Positions 18,110 through 29,360 of a DNA stretch of 41,966 nt are shown one piece after another. Origin of the DNA: Bipolaris cookei (Eukaryota > Ascomycota > Dothideomycetes > Pleosporales > Pleosporaceae); the NCBI GenBank assembly GCA_002286855.1, contig NRSV01000128.1, positions 1-41,966 of the forward strand, written 5' to 3'. A model generated the notes under the pieces. That model worked only from the letters and a program-made list of their open reading frames with translations, was not told the DNA's origin and searched no databases. The translations under genes and the position numbers were made by a program. Positions within the stretch are counted from its first letter, which is position 1. Every line of letters begins with the position of its first letter.

Positions 18110-19532
18110 AGTCCGAAGTCTGGCACCCAGCTGTCCGAAATGTAACACCCTGAGTTATTTTGCGATACGGCTGGTTTAGGGTCTCTTGTAGGCACAGTGA
18201 AGCTTAGCATAAGCTTACACTGTTGTGATATCCTATGCATATTGCTAGAATTCCAGAATTGTGATGTTATAAAAATGGCCTCGAATACCAATACGGCCGC
18301 TCTAAGAGTCTAGATTATGACCCATAAGCATGAACAGTGGCCTGGTGAAGAAGAACGTCTGAAAAGTGGACTTGCAAAGACTCGCCCATGGCCAATACAC
18401 ATGAAAACTCTCGAGCTGGACTACAATCAGTGCCAGGCTTTACGTGCTAACCTAGAGGCTATAATGATTGAGGAAGAAGAAGAGAAAGGAGAAGGAAGCT
18501 CAGGCCCTTCTACCAACAGGATGTTGTTGTTAGACCATACCTCTATGTAAAGCGAGGTCAGTTCAGGGATCTCAAAAAATAAGCCTTCTTCATGTTGAAA
18601 TGGATCGCTACGAAAGCTAAAGTGGAAGTACAGGCAGGGTAAGATCTAGTAGTAGTTAGCGAGTTTAGCATAGACCAAGACTCAAGCACTAAGTAGTTAG
18701 CTAAGAGACAACTTACAAGCTAGTTAGTGATGCGGCACACTTTATGTACACGATGAAGATGGGGTGCGTCGTTAAGATCCATAGGAGAGTTCGGCAGGTC
18801 CAGCTAATTACTTAAGTTATAATTAGTGTTTGTAAAAAGCCGCGCTCAAGAAGCACTCGCAAGGATACAAGAGGTTGTCTTTGATAGAGAGTCAACTATT
18901 ACTACGTGTGATATAAATGTCATACCAAGCAACGATCGCAACACAATCAATGCGCGTCATCTAATCAACTAATTATCAGGGAAGCAGGATCCAGCTGCTC
19001 GACTGCGCACCTGGATTCTATGGGTGTCTTGAGATTCCATCGAGGCGCTATCTAAAGGGCGTTCAGCCCGTTACAAAGGGCAAGTATAACATGAATGATA
19101 TGCGCGTGTGTCTTTGTACTGTCGGTTTTCCCATGACTCCCATTCAATATCCGAGCTCTTCAATGTTCTCAAGTCTGATCGCGGCTCCCTTCTACACGGA
19201 TGACGGGCTTATATGAATCCTTACTCACTATTTACATCAACTAATTAGCCCTGGGTACGTAACATCCCTATTATCACAGATAATCAGTGGTCATACTCTT
19301 CTTATCATATCACCTGTGACACCCTCAGCTTCGGCTCCGAAGCATCCGACCGGCTAGTTATTGAGGGCGCTTCCCCACGTGCCACAGCCGCGATGTAGTA
19401 CACACGTACGGATGTACATATGTACACCAATATGTAGTGCAGCATTTTCTACCTGCGAATTAACTACGTCTTAGCTCGTTTAACCTATATGGTAAATCGA
19501 ATACGCAAAACATCGATCCTACAGACGTACCC
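18110..19532. other. Long intergenic stretch, no gene recognised
   Basis: About 1.4 kb. An open frame at 18317-18550 (77 codons, Glu-rich near its end) has no family features I recognise. Many AGTTAG/CTAGTTAG-type short motifs and direct TAGT-rich stretches suggest old repetitive DNA. A putative splice acceptor (CTACAG, ending near 19521) just before the syntaxin start hints at an unrecognised upstream exon. Confidence 0.45.
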
Positions 19533-20421
19533 ATGAACAGCTTGCCTGCGCAAGGCAACACCATGGAGGCGCCTGGAGCCCAGCCCTTGAGCCGAGATGA
19601 TTTTTTTGTGCGCATCGAAGGCGCAAAGGAGCGAATCGGCCAGCTAACCTCGGATATCCAAGCCATTGCCAACATCCACCAGCGCCTGCTTTCTTCGCCT
19701 GACAACCGCTCTAGCGCCGAACTCGAGGCAATTATAACCAACACGCAAATCAGGAACACACAAATCAAGGACGAGATCAAGTTTCTGGAGAAGGATGCCT
19801 TGCGCGACCCCAATGACAGGACAAAGAAGCCTCAGGTTGGGGCACTCATGAGGACCTTCAAGAGCCAGCTTGAGGACTTTCAGAAGGAGGAGGCTGATTA
19901 TTCCAAGAGATACCGTGAAGCCATCGGAAGGCAGTACCGCATCATCAACCCTGACGCTACAGATGCTGAGATTGAAGAGGTGACCAATGCCGACTTGGGC
20001 GACGAGGGCATCTTTACCCATGCTGTATGTATGAGTTGAGGAATAAATATAAAGGAAACCGTCTCTTACACATCCTTAGCTCAAATCAAATCGTAGTGGC
20101 CAAGCGGCCAGTGTTCTCGGCGCGGTACGTGCGCGCCACAATGACATTCAGCGCATCGAAAAGACCATGGGAGAGCTTGCCGCGCTGTTTACACAACTCA
20201 ACGAGCAAGTCATGTACCAAGGGTCGAAAATCACACAAGTAGAAGAGCAGACGGTGCAAGCCAATGACTATACCAATAATGCAAACGAACAGCTAGGGAA
20301 GGCCATCAAGTCAGCGAAGCGGGCTAGGAGATGCAAATGGTACATCATATTGACCATCATCGCAATTCTATGCGTGATTGCTCTGAGCCTTGGATTATAC
20401 TTTGAGCTGAAAGTCAAATAG
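19533..20421 (+). CDS. SSO1-like: Syntaxin (Sso1/Psy1-type plasma-membrane t-SNARE)
   Basis: Exons 19533-20024 and 20080-20421 give 277 residues; the 55-nt intron (GTATGT..TTAG) joins Thr-His-Ala to Leu-Lys-Ser in frame. The N-terminal Habc-type helical region spans about 20-150, followed by Arg-Gln-Tyr-Arg-Ile-Ile-Asn-Pro-Asp-Ala. The SNARE helix begins Arg-His-Asn-Asp-Ile-Gln-Arg-Ile-Glu and carries the zero-layer Gln in Tyr-Gln-Gly. A Lys/Arg cluster precedes a single C-terminal membrane anchor of about 20 residues and a short Glu-Leu-Lys-Val-Lys tail. Such Qa-SNAREs pair with Sec9/SNAP-25 and a v-SNARE to drive exocytosis. The N-terminus is shorter than in most filamentous-fungal Sso proteins; an upstream exon may be missing, or this is a divergent paralogue. 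Confidence 0.88.
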
Positions 20422-21128
20422 ACGAATTAAACTGAGAACAACGTAAGTTCATAGCTGCCATGTATACAAAACACGGCTACAATACCCACTGGCTAATTAC
20501 ATAGGGAACTCCTTAATGCAGATTTTTGACTGGGTAGCAGGCTTTAAACGTAGCAATAGCATATGACATAGCTGTATGGCGGTCAATCCAGAACGGCGAA
20601 TCTGTGAACCAGTAAGCTAACTACTGCAGCTTGGATAGCAGTTTCGCTTTGCATTCATATAAGCGCATAGCTGTCATCAACTTTAGTTGGAGCCCTCCAA
20701 TGTTCAGCAATGACAACTTGTAGCACGAGCAATGTGAGAGAAACGATTCGACCTGGCATCACTAGTTAGCTGACTCCACCGAATAATTATAATGATTTAC
20801 GTACACAGTTTAGTAAGATGACGCTTGCTCTCAAAGAATAAGACGGCTTTCAGTGTGACAAAGCGATGTGTTTTATCGAAAATTCCAGCTCTCAAAAAAC
20901 AGTGAGAATAAAGACAAAGCAGTAACAACAATAGAAAAGAGGAAGCCATAGTTGTGGTTAAAACTACTATTTGAGGCTAACCTAAATATGGAAGAATGTT
21001 GTTAGAGTTGCTGATATCGCAATTCTTTCGCCACACTGTTTGTTTTCTACAACATTACTCGAAAGCAAGTGAAGATTCGTAACTCTTACATATATTCAGG
21101 GTAGATGATGGAAAAAATTCATATATTG
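20422..21128. other. Intergenic, no gene seen
   Basis: About 700 bp downstream of the syntaxin, AT-rich in parts, with no coding resemblance or RNA gene recognised. Confidence 0.5.
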
Positions 21129-21301
21129 TGGTGTAGTATCACGTGACTAGTCACTAGGTATATGTCACGATTTCTTTTCGTAGGTAGATAGCACCTCCTT
21201 CACTCAATTCAATTGCAGCGATTAGATTTCAGCTCTATTCTATCTCGATTGCGGGTCGCCCCTTGACCTTTTGAGCTCGATCACGTATCGTGCCACAATA
21301 T
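21129..21301 (+). repeat. Dispersed ~175-bp repeat, copy A
   Basis: Matches, in inverse orientation, 28557-28732. The two ends are the most alike: TGGTGTAGTATCACGTGAC at the left and CTTTTGAGCTCGATCACGTA continuing to CACAATAT at the right, with a partly conserved middle. It has no coding content. Confidence 0.85.
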
Positions 21302-21361
21302 ACATACGCGTCCTCCAGCGACGGACAGGCTGGCGACTAATAAAGTGCTTCGTATTGTTCG

Positions 21362-21712
21362 TCAACCTTCGGAAGCGAAGAGACTCCAGTACAAGGCAAA
21401 CATGCAAACAGGATCTATACTAATTAGTAGAGGAATGCCATAGTAATTCTGTCTCGTAAAAGGGGCGCAGATCTGCAAGAAGAAAACGGCCATGTCAAGA
21501 CCTACTTTAGATAGGATCTCAGATCTTACTTTGCCATCCAATACGCCAGTTTGGTATGCAATTGTATCCCAAGTCACTAGGGCTAAAGTGTTGAGGGCAG
21601 AGACGATCAAGAGATAGTCGGCTATGTTTAAGTTTCCTCGAAAGCGGAATCGGCTCATGTAAATGCGTACAGCGACAACGGCGTAGACCAGGACCAGTAG
21701 AATCCATTCCAA
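21362..21712 (-). pseudogene. Fungal rhodopsin-like integral membrane protein fragment
   Basis: 116 codons with two or three hydrophobic spans. The Val-Arg-Ile-Tyr-x-x-Arg segment followed by an Ala-Asp-Tyr-Leu-Leu stretch resembles the start of the fungal rhodopsin-like seven-helix family common in ascomycetes. Only the first part is present; the remaining helices are not found in the downstream sequence (towards 21128), so it is a remnant or a gene with unresolved exons. GTAAGATCT followed by CTAAAG and later TTGCAG inside the frame could be splice sites. Family call is tentative. Confidence 0.35.
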
Positions 21713-22189
21713 AACCTTGCTTCAGTCAGCCATGTCTCATAACCACCAAACCCCCGGTAGCCTACCAAGCAGTATACCCTGCTGATGATGTATGTCATTT
21801 TGAGTGTTAAGAGTCATGGGTTATGTATGTGTACGAGCGTATGATGGGGGTGAGGGATAGACCCAAGTTAAAGTAGTAAGCAAAACAGCGCAACAGGTGA
21901 TAGATGACGGGCTTACAGTAGTCACTTGTAAAGCAAAAGCACATGTTATCCCCAATCAAAAACACTCGCTGCAACTACGTTAGAGGATGCAATGTAATCT
22001 AGTCATCAGCGATTTTTTTTTCATTTTTTTTTAGATTTGTCAAAAAATGAAGCTTTGTTTAGACAGCTTCATCAGCTTAAGTGAGACCTCACAGCATGCA
22101 TGATGCCTTGACGTAGACGAAGCATCCTTAACCAGACTATACTTGGTACAATAGTGGCGATAGGGGAGGGCAGTGCGATTTACTAAGTA
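21713..22189. other. Intergenic with T-rich runs
   Basis: About 480 bp with no recognisable gene. Two poly-T runs lie near 22013-22032. Confidence 0.45.
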
Positions 22190-22645
22190 ATATATTCAGT
22201 TATACTCGATTGGGCTTCAAGATCGCGTCTATTGCTAGGTGTACGAGCCTGCCAGAGAGCCTCTGTTAGGGTAGCTGGTGGAGTAGGCGTACGCAGCTGC
22301 ACGTCAAGCTTTAATAGAATAACGTCTGGTTAGAAAAGAACAAGACCTGTGCCTCAACAAGCTGAGTGAATATTGGCTGAAGCAAACGATCGACCAAACG
22401 CTGTCTTGAACGCTGGCAGAAACTCAAGCTTAGTGATATGGTTGATGTGGTTGTGTATCAAGCTCTCCACCTAACGGCTATACGCGCGCTTCAATAGCGA
22501 GAAGCAGCCGACACCAAGAGGCCGGAGTGGGTGAGATGAGTGAAGCAGCATACAGATCTTATAGTTACATATCGTTCTCCCTGCAGAGCTCTTGGAACTC
22601 AAGTGACTGGTGGCTCTCATGGCCGTCAAGAATAAGCAGCCGGCG
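22190..22645 (-). pseudogene. pogo/Fot-type DDE transposase relic (C-terminal part)
   Basis: Reading leftward from 22645, frames with stops and shifts recover the DDE core Leu-Leu-Ile-Leu-Asp-Gly-His-Glu-Ser-His, then a Pro-Leu/Val-Gly-Cys-Phe-Ser-Leu-Leu-Lys-Arg-Ala-Tyr block, then His-Ile-Asn-His-Ile-Thr-Lys-Leu-Glu-Phe-Leu, as in Fot1/pogo transposases. The relic ends near 22190 with a Leu-Glu-Ala-Gln-Ser block. Several in-frame stops make it dead. The N-terminal half is missing because another relic is fused to it. Confidence 0.75.
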
Positions 22646-23440
22646 TGCCACCTAGTTAACCACACCCTCGGCATTAGTGGTATACCGGATCTTGAAGCCA
22701 AATGCTCGCAGCCGCAAAATGGCGTGCATGGGCGTGGGACGGCCGTTGTAGTCTGTCAACGCCATGAACTGGTGGCACATGTCCTGCATCAGCTCAAAAT
22801 GGGTTACTGCCGTAGTGCTGGCCGTCTTTTCACTGTATCCTCCAGCCACCGGCTTGTCGATCTGGGCATTGCGCTCTTTATGTGCTTGGTACAGCACTAG
22901 CATGCGCGATATGCTAACTATGGCCGACTGCTTGGGGTGTACATGAACGGATCTAGCCATGCCTTGTCCGCGCTGACGCCCAGCACAGCTATGCCACTAA
23001 TCAAGCTAGCTTGTGATCTAGCAGCGCAAGCATAAATGCATGCACTTGGTCCTGCAACGCTTTGGTGTCTTCTGCATCCAGCTGCTCGTCCTCGCTGTCA
23101 CTGTCCTCATGGCTGCCCCCCAGATCTATGCTCCGCGCTGCGCTAGCTAGCTCCTCTTCTGGGCTATACCCAGCCAAGTCCTTCGTCTCCTCTAAGTACG
23201 TCTTTTGCTCTCTCGTCCAGCAGTATGGTGGGCGTCTGCCCTGCACTTCATCGCTGGAATCTGGCTGGACTATGGGCAGCTCATACGTCCGCCAGATGTA
23301 TGCAATCACTTAGAGCCATACGCTGCGATGTTTCTTCATGGCCGGCTCCGTCTGGCCTGCATTAAACGGCTTCTCGAGTTAGCTCGCCGAAGGCGTTGTA
23401 CACTGCCCTACATAGCATAAAAGTAGAGATTTGCCAAGAC
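22646..23440 (-). pseudogene. Relic of a repeat-associated fungal protein (F9/DUF3505-like)
   Basis: Fragments 23001-23309 and 22652-22960, plus bits upstream to about 23440, read in the same direction with frameshifts. Recognisable blocks are a Trp-x-x-Glu-Gln-Lys segment, an acidic stretch (Glu-Asp-Ser-Asp-Ser-Glu-Asp), Leu-Leu-Asp-His-Lys, Ala-Val-Leu-Gly-Val, then a Thr-Pro-Lys-Gln-Ser-Ala-Ile-Val block and a Thr-Pro-Met-His-Ala-Ile-Leu-Arg-Leu-Arg block. I remember this order from large ascomycete proteins with an N-terminal C2H2/DUF3505 region that are dispersed as repeats. Family name is from memory; the relic status is evident. Confidence 0.45.
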
Positions 23441-24164
23441 AACTACGATTTGTAAAAATGTGACCTCCTCAAATGACTAATAAGGGGGGGAGTGGGGGGA
23501 TGCAGCGCTTTGCATTCTTCCCTAGCGAATCAGATCCGATCACATGGTGATTGAGGTAGCAGTGGCTGTTTCATCTCCCTGCTTACACAGTACAGGCGTG
23601 ATGGGTTGATTGATTTGGTTGGTGCATGTTGAGGCGCAGCGCAGCACCAAGCGCCCAGGCCTTGAGAACTAGGGCGCCTGGGCCGGCGTCGCCACCTAGC
23701 GCCGAATACCAACCTCCTCCATTCCTCCTTCATCTTCATACCATTTCTACATCCGTCTCCTCCAACTCGATCTCCACGAACTCGGCCTCGATATTCGCTG
23801 CATTCTCGGCCTCCTCCTACGCGAAAGCAAGCCGTCCACCGTCAGGCGCTAAACCATCCTTTTCGCCTGCATGGCGTCTTGCCTCAGTACGCCAGGGCCT
23901 TTGACACACTGAGCCGGCTTCGCAATCTCTGCGTTTCCGATTAGTGCGTCTCGGGGGCGATACTCCAGCAAGTCACAGGCTGCGCGAACAAGGCAGGGTT
24001 TAGTGGTCTACGATCTGCCGATTGCTGTTGCGACTGAGTCAGGGCTGCTCTTTGCTATCGATGCGAAAGCCCGGGTGGGAGGGTTTCTTTTGCCGCTGCA
24101 TCTCGCCTGCTTTGTTGCAAAGGGGCACATTCTGTTAAGTAGATCTATCTTGTAGCAATAACTA
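23441..24164. other. Upstream region of the unknown gene at 24165
   Basis: No protein recognised. Open frames at 23626-23904 are Ser/Pro-rich and look fortuitous, since they follow pyrimidine-rich sequence (23710-23830). Confidence 0.45.
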
Positions 24165-25727
24165 ATGCCTAACGTTGAAAATCTCGTCCGCAGAAACGGC
24201 GTTCCCGCCTTCGCGTATCCTGCACACGATGCATCCACGCCATGGTTATGCAAACTAAAAATCATACACCGCAATACGGAATTGACTATATCTCTTGAAC
24301 ATCGCATAGACGTCGATGGCGAGCAGCAACTTATCACTCTTCGCTATGAAGGCGACAATCTTGTGCCCGGCAGAATGTCGCTCGAGCATCGCGACATCAA
24401 GATTCCAGCTGAACCTTTCTCTGGGACTCTACGGCAAGGAAACCCTGAGACTCGACTATTGTCGCTGACGCTTAAAAAAGCGTGTTCAGTATGGTACCCA
24501 AAATGCTCGAAGCTGAACACGAGCTTTCAGAGACTCTTAACGCTGGCACGGGCGACAGAAGTATGCATCTGTTTTGACACTCGTTGGCTAGGGGAGAACA
24601 CCGCAGAGTTTCTGGAGATTGTCCGAAGCTCTCGTGGGTTTGATGGGGTTCCGCTTATCCCACAATTTACCAGTCTTTACCAAAAGGCAGACTGGCAAAT
24701 TCTCAACTTTATCACGGCTGCCGAGTCCAGGTCCTATATTCCCAACGAAGACTCGGTGTCTGTGGCTATACCCTCCATTGAGGATGTGGAAGCTGAAGCA
24801 CCTCCCTTCGAAGATGTGGTACACGATAACCCCCCTCCGTACGCGCATGATGTATTGGGTAAACGCTCGAGACGTACGTATTCTAGTCAGATGCTACATT
24901 GAGATGTGACTAACGTGTATTACCTAGCTGATTCTAGCTTAACGCTTGATGCTCAGGATTCGAAGCGCGCCCGAGGACATTCATGCTCGTCTTCAGAAAC
25001 AGAACTCGCTACTTCTGAACCATCGCTTCGGGCTGAGTCAACGGCTTCGTCTACTACCACCGTTCCGGTGGACCTTTTCCAACAAGCTGTCACTTCCGCC
25101 GTCGAGAAGGCGCTCTCACCCATGTTGAAGAAGGAGGTGGTACAAGTGGTCAGGCAGGAGCTCCCACAGGTAGTAGCAGAGCTTTTTCGGAAAACGCCTG
25201 CTGACCACTCTCCCTCGCGATGTTTGTCGCCAGCATCACCTTGCAATCAAATCCCAAACCCGCTCACACACCACGACATGACTCCCGCCCATCACCCTAC
25301 GCTTAGCACAATGATGAAGGAAGCTGTTACTACAGCTGTCCACGAAGCCCTAGACGAAACCTTGCATGAAACCCTCGATCGGCATCACCAATCTGTTACC
25401 ATGGAGTTGGAGGAGTATAGTAATGATTTAAAGATTGGCTTGGAAGCTAGTAACGAGGATCATATGGTCCATTGCAACGACGAACTTAACGAAATGGAAG
25501 CAGAGTTCGAGCAGCATCTAGTGGATAGCCTTGAAGATTTTAAAGATTTTGCTGATGAGGTAGTAGTTACAACTGAAAATCGTTTGAACAAGCTTGGCAA
25601 GACTATGAGCAACCAAACGTTTTGTGGATGCGGGAATGTCCTTGTTGCGTCAAAACAAAGTCAGAGGGCGACGTCTCTGCCTGTTTCGAGGTATGACAAA
25701 GAGAATTACGGAGGGAGCATGAAATAG
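24165..25727 (+). CDS. Unknown fungal protein with acidic helical C-terminus
   Basis: Exons 24165-24873 and 24928-25727 give 502 residues; the 54-nt intron has GTACGT, a GACTAAC branch site and CTAG. I do not recognise a named family, but the N-terminal half (about 1-190) looks like a folded globular domain with a Trp-Leu-Cys-Lys-Leu-Lys strand, a Leu-Glu-His-Arg strand and a Leu-Thr-Leu-Lys-Lys motif. The middle (200-300) is low-complexity, with Pro-Pro-Pro-Tyr and a basic Lys-Arg-Ser-Arg then Ser-Lys-Arg-Ala-Arg patch that could be a nuclear signal. The C-terminal 200 residues are helical and Glu/His-rich, ending with a Cys-x-Cys pair. Related proteins occur, from memory, as accessory genes in Dothideomycetes. 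No function is proposed. Confidence 0.7.
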
Positions 25728-27263
25728 AGGGGCAGGAAACAGAAAGACGCTGCATCACTGGTGGACTTACTATTTGCTATTCTTAAGGTTTGGACGTACG
25801 CAGAAATGTATATAGCATCCTTTCCTGTGTTCCGGAAAGCCTTGCAGCTCGGGGATGACTGTTGATTTTCGCACTCTTATTGGCTATTTCTGGACCACCA
25901 ATTTTTACGGCATATACGGAGGGACTTGGGCACATTATTCTATGATTAGAATTCGAGTAAAGCAGTTGTTTCCAACACTCAATTGATTGGTGACTCGTGA
26001 CAAGCAGGGTCTGCTCCTAAAGCTTTTATCGATCAGTTCAGATCCGTTAACCACTTCCACAACACTATGCAGTTACGCTGATAGTTATATCTCTCTAACT
26101 AAACTTCACCAAATCGAATGTGTCGGTGTGAATCGTTAGAAATCTATCTCCAATCTTGACAGTTCACAAAGAACTAACCTTTATTTCTATGCTTATCATA
26201 ATTCGTATACTAAGGAGTTTGGCTTGCTCTTTACTGAGCACCTGTTGATTGGCCGTTGTGCTGTATTCTGATTGGCTATCCTGCTCAATACTCACTAATA
26301 AGCACTCACGTGACTGTAGCACGGTATTTTAGGCTCGATCCTTCAAACTGCTGACAGTGACCAGGTGTGATTACTTTGGATATTATCATGGTGTCCTTTT
26401 TCGGTCGTCTCTTCTCAGGAATGTAACATGCGCCTGCAGTAAAACCAGCTTTCATTCGACTTTAGCCATTATCCTGCCTTTAACTTTACTGTAGGTGCCG
26501 CAGCAAATAGGACCCTTAGCACAGTCGTGATTATTCCTACCATGCGTCACTCTGCATATGGATATAGACGTCCAATCAATAAGCGCCTAAGTCGCTGGCA
26601 CAAATGGTTGGACTTTCGCATATCTTGCCAGCTCTTTGCTCGTTAAGGTTCTAAAGTGCATATCCTTGTACCCCGTGCAGTTTGGATCCCTATACTGCTG
26701 ACAATCGGAGGCATCGCTACACGCCCTTTTCGTCACATAAGAGAATGGATGAGTTTCCACAGTCTGATTGAGACTAACCTAGAGGTAAGCAAACACGTTC
26801 AACCTCATAAAATGCTCGAGGCTTTTCTTGTCTTGGGAAATAAAACTAACTTAGACTAACTTACTATAAAATAGCAATTGTTGATATGAGTTTACTCCTA
26901 CGTCAACGGGCATTGCTGCCTTCTTAGCATCATCTGTTGGTGGCTGACTGCATTAACTCGTATGGAATTTGTAGAGAAGCTCCACACCGCATGCATATGC
27001 ACGCCGTAGGATCCGTTGATTGCTTATAGTTGGCAGAGAGGCTTTCATATGTAGAGGGCAGTCCCTATTACAATATTGTAAGCTCTGCATTAGCAGATCC
27101 TGTAAGATGTAGAATAACCATTAATCGGTGTCTGCCCATCAGGTATAAAATCAGGTGCAATCTAGTCTCTAAGCTTCGCTAATATCTGCTAGAGCTACTC
27201 TTCCCAATCCAAGTCACATTCCGCTGCAAAGCATCTAGATTTGCAAACTTCAATATCTACATA
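25728..27263. other. Intergenic with a dispersed repeat
   Basis: About 1.5 kb without recognisable genes; the open frame at 26656-26859 has no support. It contains the 26261-26355 segment repeated at 33766-33895. Confidence 0.5.
26261..26355 (+). repeat. Short dispersed repeat, copy 1 of 2
   Basis: Shares the exact 20-mer CTGTATTCTGATTGGCTATC with 33766-33785. Further matches follow in the same order: CACGTGACTGT, then GCACGGT and TTTTAGG, then ATCCT..CAA.CTGCT. No coding content. Confidence 0.7.
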
Positions 27264-28180
27264 ATGGAGAGCATTGCCCAAAGTGAGTCTCTTTGAGCGG
27301 AGTTGTTGTGAATGAAGCTTCGCTGACTTGGACAGCCGCAGAGAGCTACAACGCCGTAACGTTACCTATCGTCGATATCCGCAAGGAGAGCACCACTGGA
27401 AACCACGATATTGTCGGCCTGCTTGAAAACACTCAGCTGTACGACGCGCTCCCCTCTGGTTTAATCGATACACGCACAGCTATTGGGTCGCTTGTGAGTT
27501 CATTGTCCGAATTACCAAACCACCCACCATCCATATACATCGACCTAGAGGGTGTTAATCTATCTAGGCATGGGAGCATTTCCATACTTCAGATCTACGT
27601 CCGTCCTACCAATAAAACATACCTGGTCGATGTTCACACCCTAGGAGGAGAAACGTTCTTGACGAGCGCAAGGAACGGGCAAACTCTGAAAGGTCTCTTA
27701 GAGTCTAATGCCATTTCAAAGGCATTCTTCGACATTCGAAACGATTCTGATGCATTATATAGCCTTTTCGGCGTCAAAGTTGCTGGTATTTGCGACATCC
27801 AGCTTATGGAGCTTGCTACACGCACGTTCTCGAAAAGGTGTATCAACGGCTTGGCGAAGTGCATCGAGAGAGACTTTCCCATGACAAAGAAAGAGCGTGA
27901 TGCCTGGAAGATGATCAAAGATAAAGGAATCAAGCTATTTGCCCCTGAACATGGGGGGAGCTATGAGGTATTCAATTCTCGCTCCCTGTCTGACGAGGTG
28001 AGGAAATATTGTATGCAAGATGTGCAGTTTCTTGCACGCCTATGGCTGCATTATTCATCGAAGTTGACACCATATTGGAGGAGGAAGGTTGAGAATGCAA
28101 CCAATGATAGGATAAAGCTATCACAGTCGGCAAATTTCAATGGAAAGGGACGGTATATGGCCTTAGGACCTTGGGAATGA
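27264..28180 (+). CDS. DEDDy 3'-5' exonuclease (EXD1/Rrp6-like domain)
   Basis: Exons 27264-27282 and 27336-28180 give 287 residues; the 53-nt intron has GTGAGT and GACAG. The start ATG at 27264 is chosen because splicing the tiny first exon continues the frame exactly. The exonuclease domain covers about 55-250: Asp76-x-Glu78 (Tyr-Ile-Asp-Leu-Glu-Gly), a second Asp at 143 within Arg-Asn-Asp-Ser-Asp-Ala-Leu, and Tyr231-x3-Asp235 (the DEDDy motif), so all four metal ligands are present. These enzymes trim RNA or DNA 3' ends with two metal ions. No helicase or HRDC domain is attached, resembling small stand-alone fungal relatives. Partner and substrate are unknown. Confidence 0.88.
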
Positions 28181-28556
28181 CATAACGTTTGCCATAAGCG
28201 TCGAATTTAGAATAAGACTTGTTTCTCTCTTATTGATGTTGCAATATCTGGTGAGGTCAGAATCCTGTTTATGTTTTCCAGTGCAGAGGTTTTCCACAAC
28301 CCAGCGTGGGTTACTAAGGCTCTAAAATATAGATAAGGTTCTTTTGCGAGACTCTTAGGTGATACCGAGGCTCACTACCCAAGGAGCCCCACGGCTCAAC
28401 AAGCCACCCATCAAAATAACACCACCACTCCAACACGTGCAGCCTTGAGCCTCAAATTTGATAGGCTCTTCGCACACAGTAAGAAAAAGAGTTCCTGTGC
28501 TATTTCCAACGCCTCAATAGGCAAGGCCCACCACCTACACGAGCTATGTTTGACTG
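28181..28556. other. Intergenic, no gene seen
   Basis: About 375 bp between the exonuclease stop and the dispersed repeat, with no coding or RNA feature recognised. Confidence 0.5.
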
Positions 28557-28732
28557 ATATTGTGGCACGATACGTGATCGAGCTCAAAAGATCAGAGAGG
28601 CGTCCCGCAAATGAGTAGGTAAAAACAAGCTGAAAGATAGTCGCTGTGAATGATTTATTAAAGAAAGTGGCTGTCTACGTACGAAAGGAAATCGCGATAT
28701 ATACCACGAGCTAGTCACGTGATACTACACCA
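28557..28732 (-). repeat. Dispersed ~175-bp repeat, copy B
   Basis: Inverse match of 21129-21301. Its upper end overlaps the stop codon of the zinc-knuckle ORF (28725), so the repeat may be the terminal part of the element that encoded that ORF. Confidence 0.85.
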
Positions 28733-29360
28733 GAGTATCTTCTCTAAAACTTGGACATGTCCGAGCGTTATGACCAGGTCTTCGGCAATTCCCACAACTA
28801 CCGTTACCAGTCCTCTTTGGTAGTGGACTAGTGGGCCGAGTATGCCTCCTGCAATTCTGGAACTTTGTGACCTTTGGTGGTCGACCTCTAGTGCCAGTAG
28901 GATGAACAACTTGACGAGGCTTCTGTTGTGGTACTGATCCTAGCAATCTAAGCAACTCTGACCGGGGTATTTGCTCAAGAGCTATTGACCCTACGCCTTC
29001 TTTTTCTGACTGTGATCCGGACATATACGTATCATAAGGCGTTTCTGGCTGTGGTGGCGGTGTTGGGGTCTGATGGTGCACCCTAGAGTGATCAATGACT
29101 CTCGGCGTATTTAAAGATAATTGCCCTGGTTTCTGAAATATCTTCTTATGTCGTTCGGACTTCATCAGGCCTAAAAGGTCTTCAACGAATTGGCCGGTTG
29201 GGTTCAGGGCTACTCCACCCTCCTCACATAGGTCTTGTATGAGCTTTGCTAATTTGAGAACTGCTTCCGGCCTAGGTTTAGGCGGTACAGACTGCTTCTG
29301 CTGTGCCCTTCCTACAGGCCTCCTACACACCAGTCGTTGTTCGTCTGCCATATCTGCCAC
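28725..29360 (-). CDS. Zinc-knuckle protein, probably transposon-derived
   Basis: 211 residues from the Met at 29360. The central region is Pro/Gln-rich and low in structure. The C-terminus has a Gly-Arg-Pro-Pro-Lys basic hook and a CCHC knuckle, Cys-Gly-Asn-Cys-x4-His-x4-Cys. A basic hook followed by one such knuckle near the C-terminus is common in Mutator-like transposases and related repeats, but no DDE or SWIM domain is visible upstream. Further open fragments on the same strand at 29370-29697 might be other exons or decayed parts. I cannot assign a family with confidence. Confidence 0.45.
   Translation of the reverse strand: MADMADEQRLVCRRPVGRAQQKQSVPPKPRPEAVLKLAKLIQDLCEEGGVALNPTGQFVEDLLGLMKSERHKKIFQKPGQLSLNTPRVIDHSRVHHQTPTPPPQPETPYDTYMSGSQSEKEGVGSIALEQIPRSELLRLLGSVPQQKPRQVVHPTGTRGRPPKVTKFQNCRRHTRPTSPLPKRTGNGSCGNCRRPGHNARTCPSFREDTLV

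Noticed and set aside
18317..18550. 77-codon Glu-rich frame right of LINE copy 1
   Set aside because: Short, no homology recognised, no splice partner.
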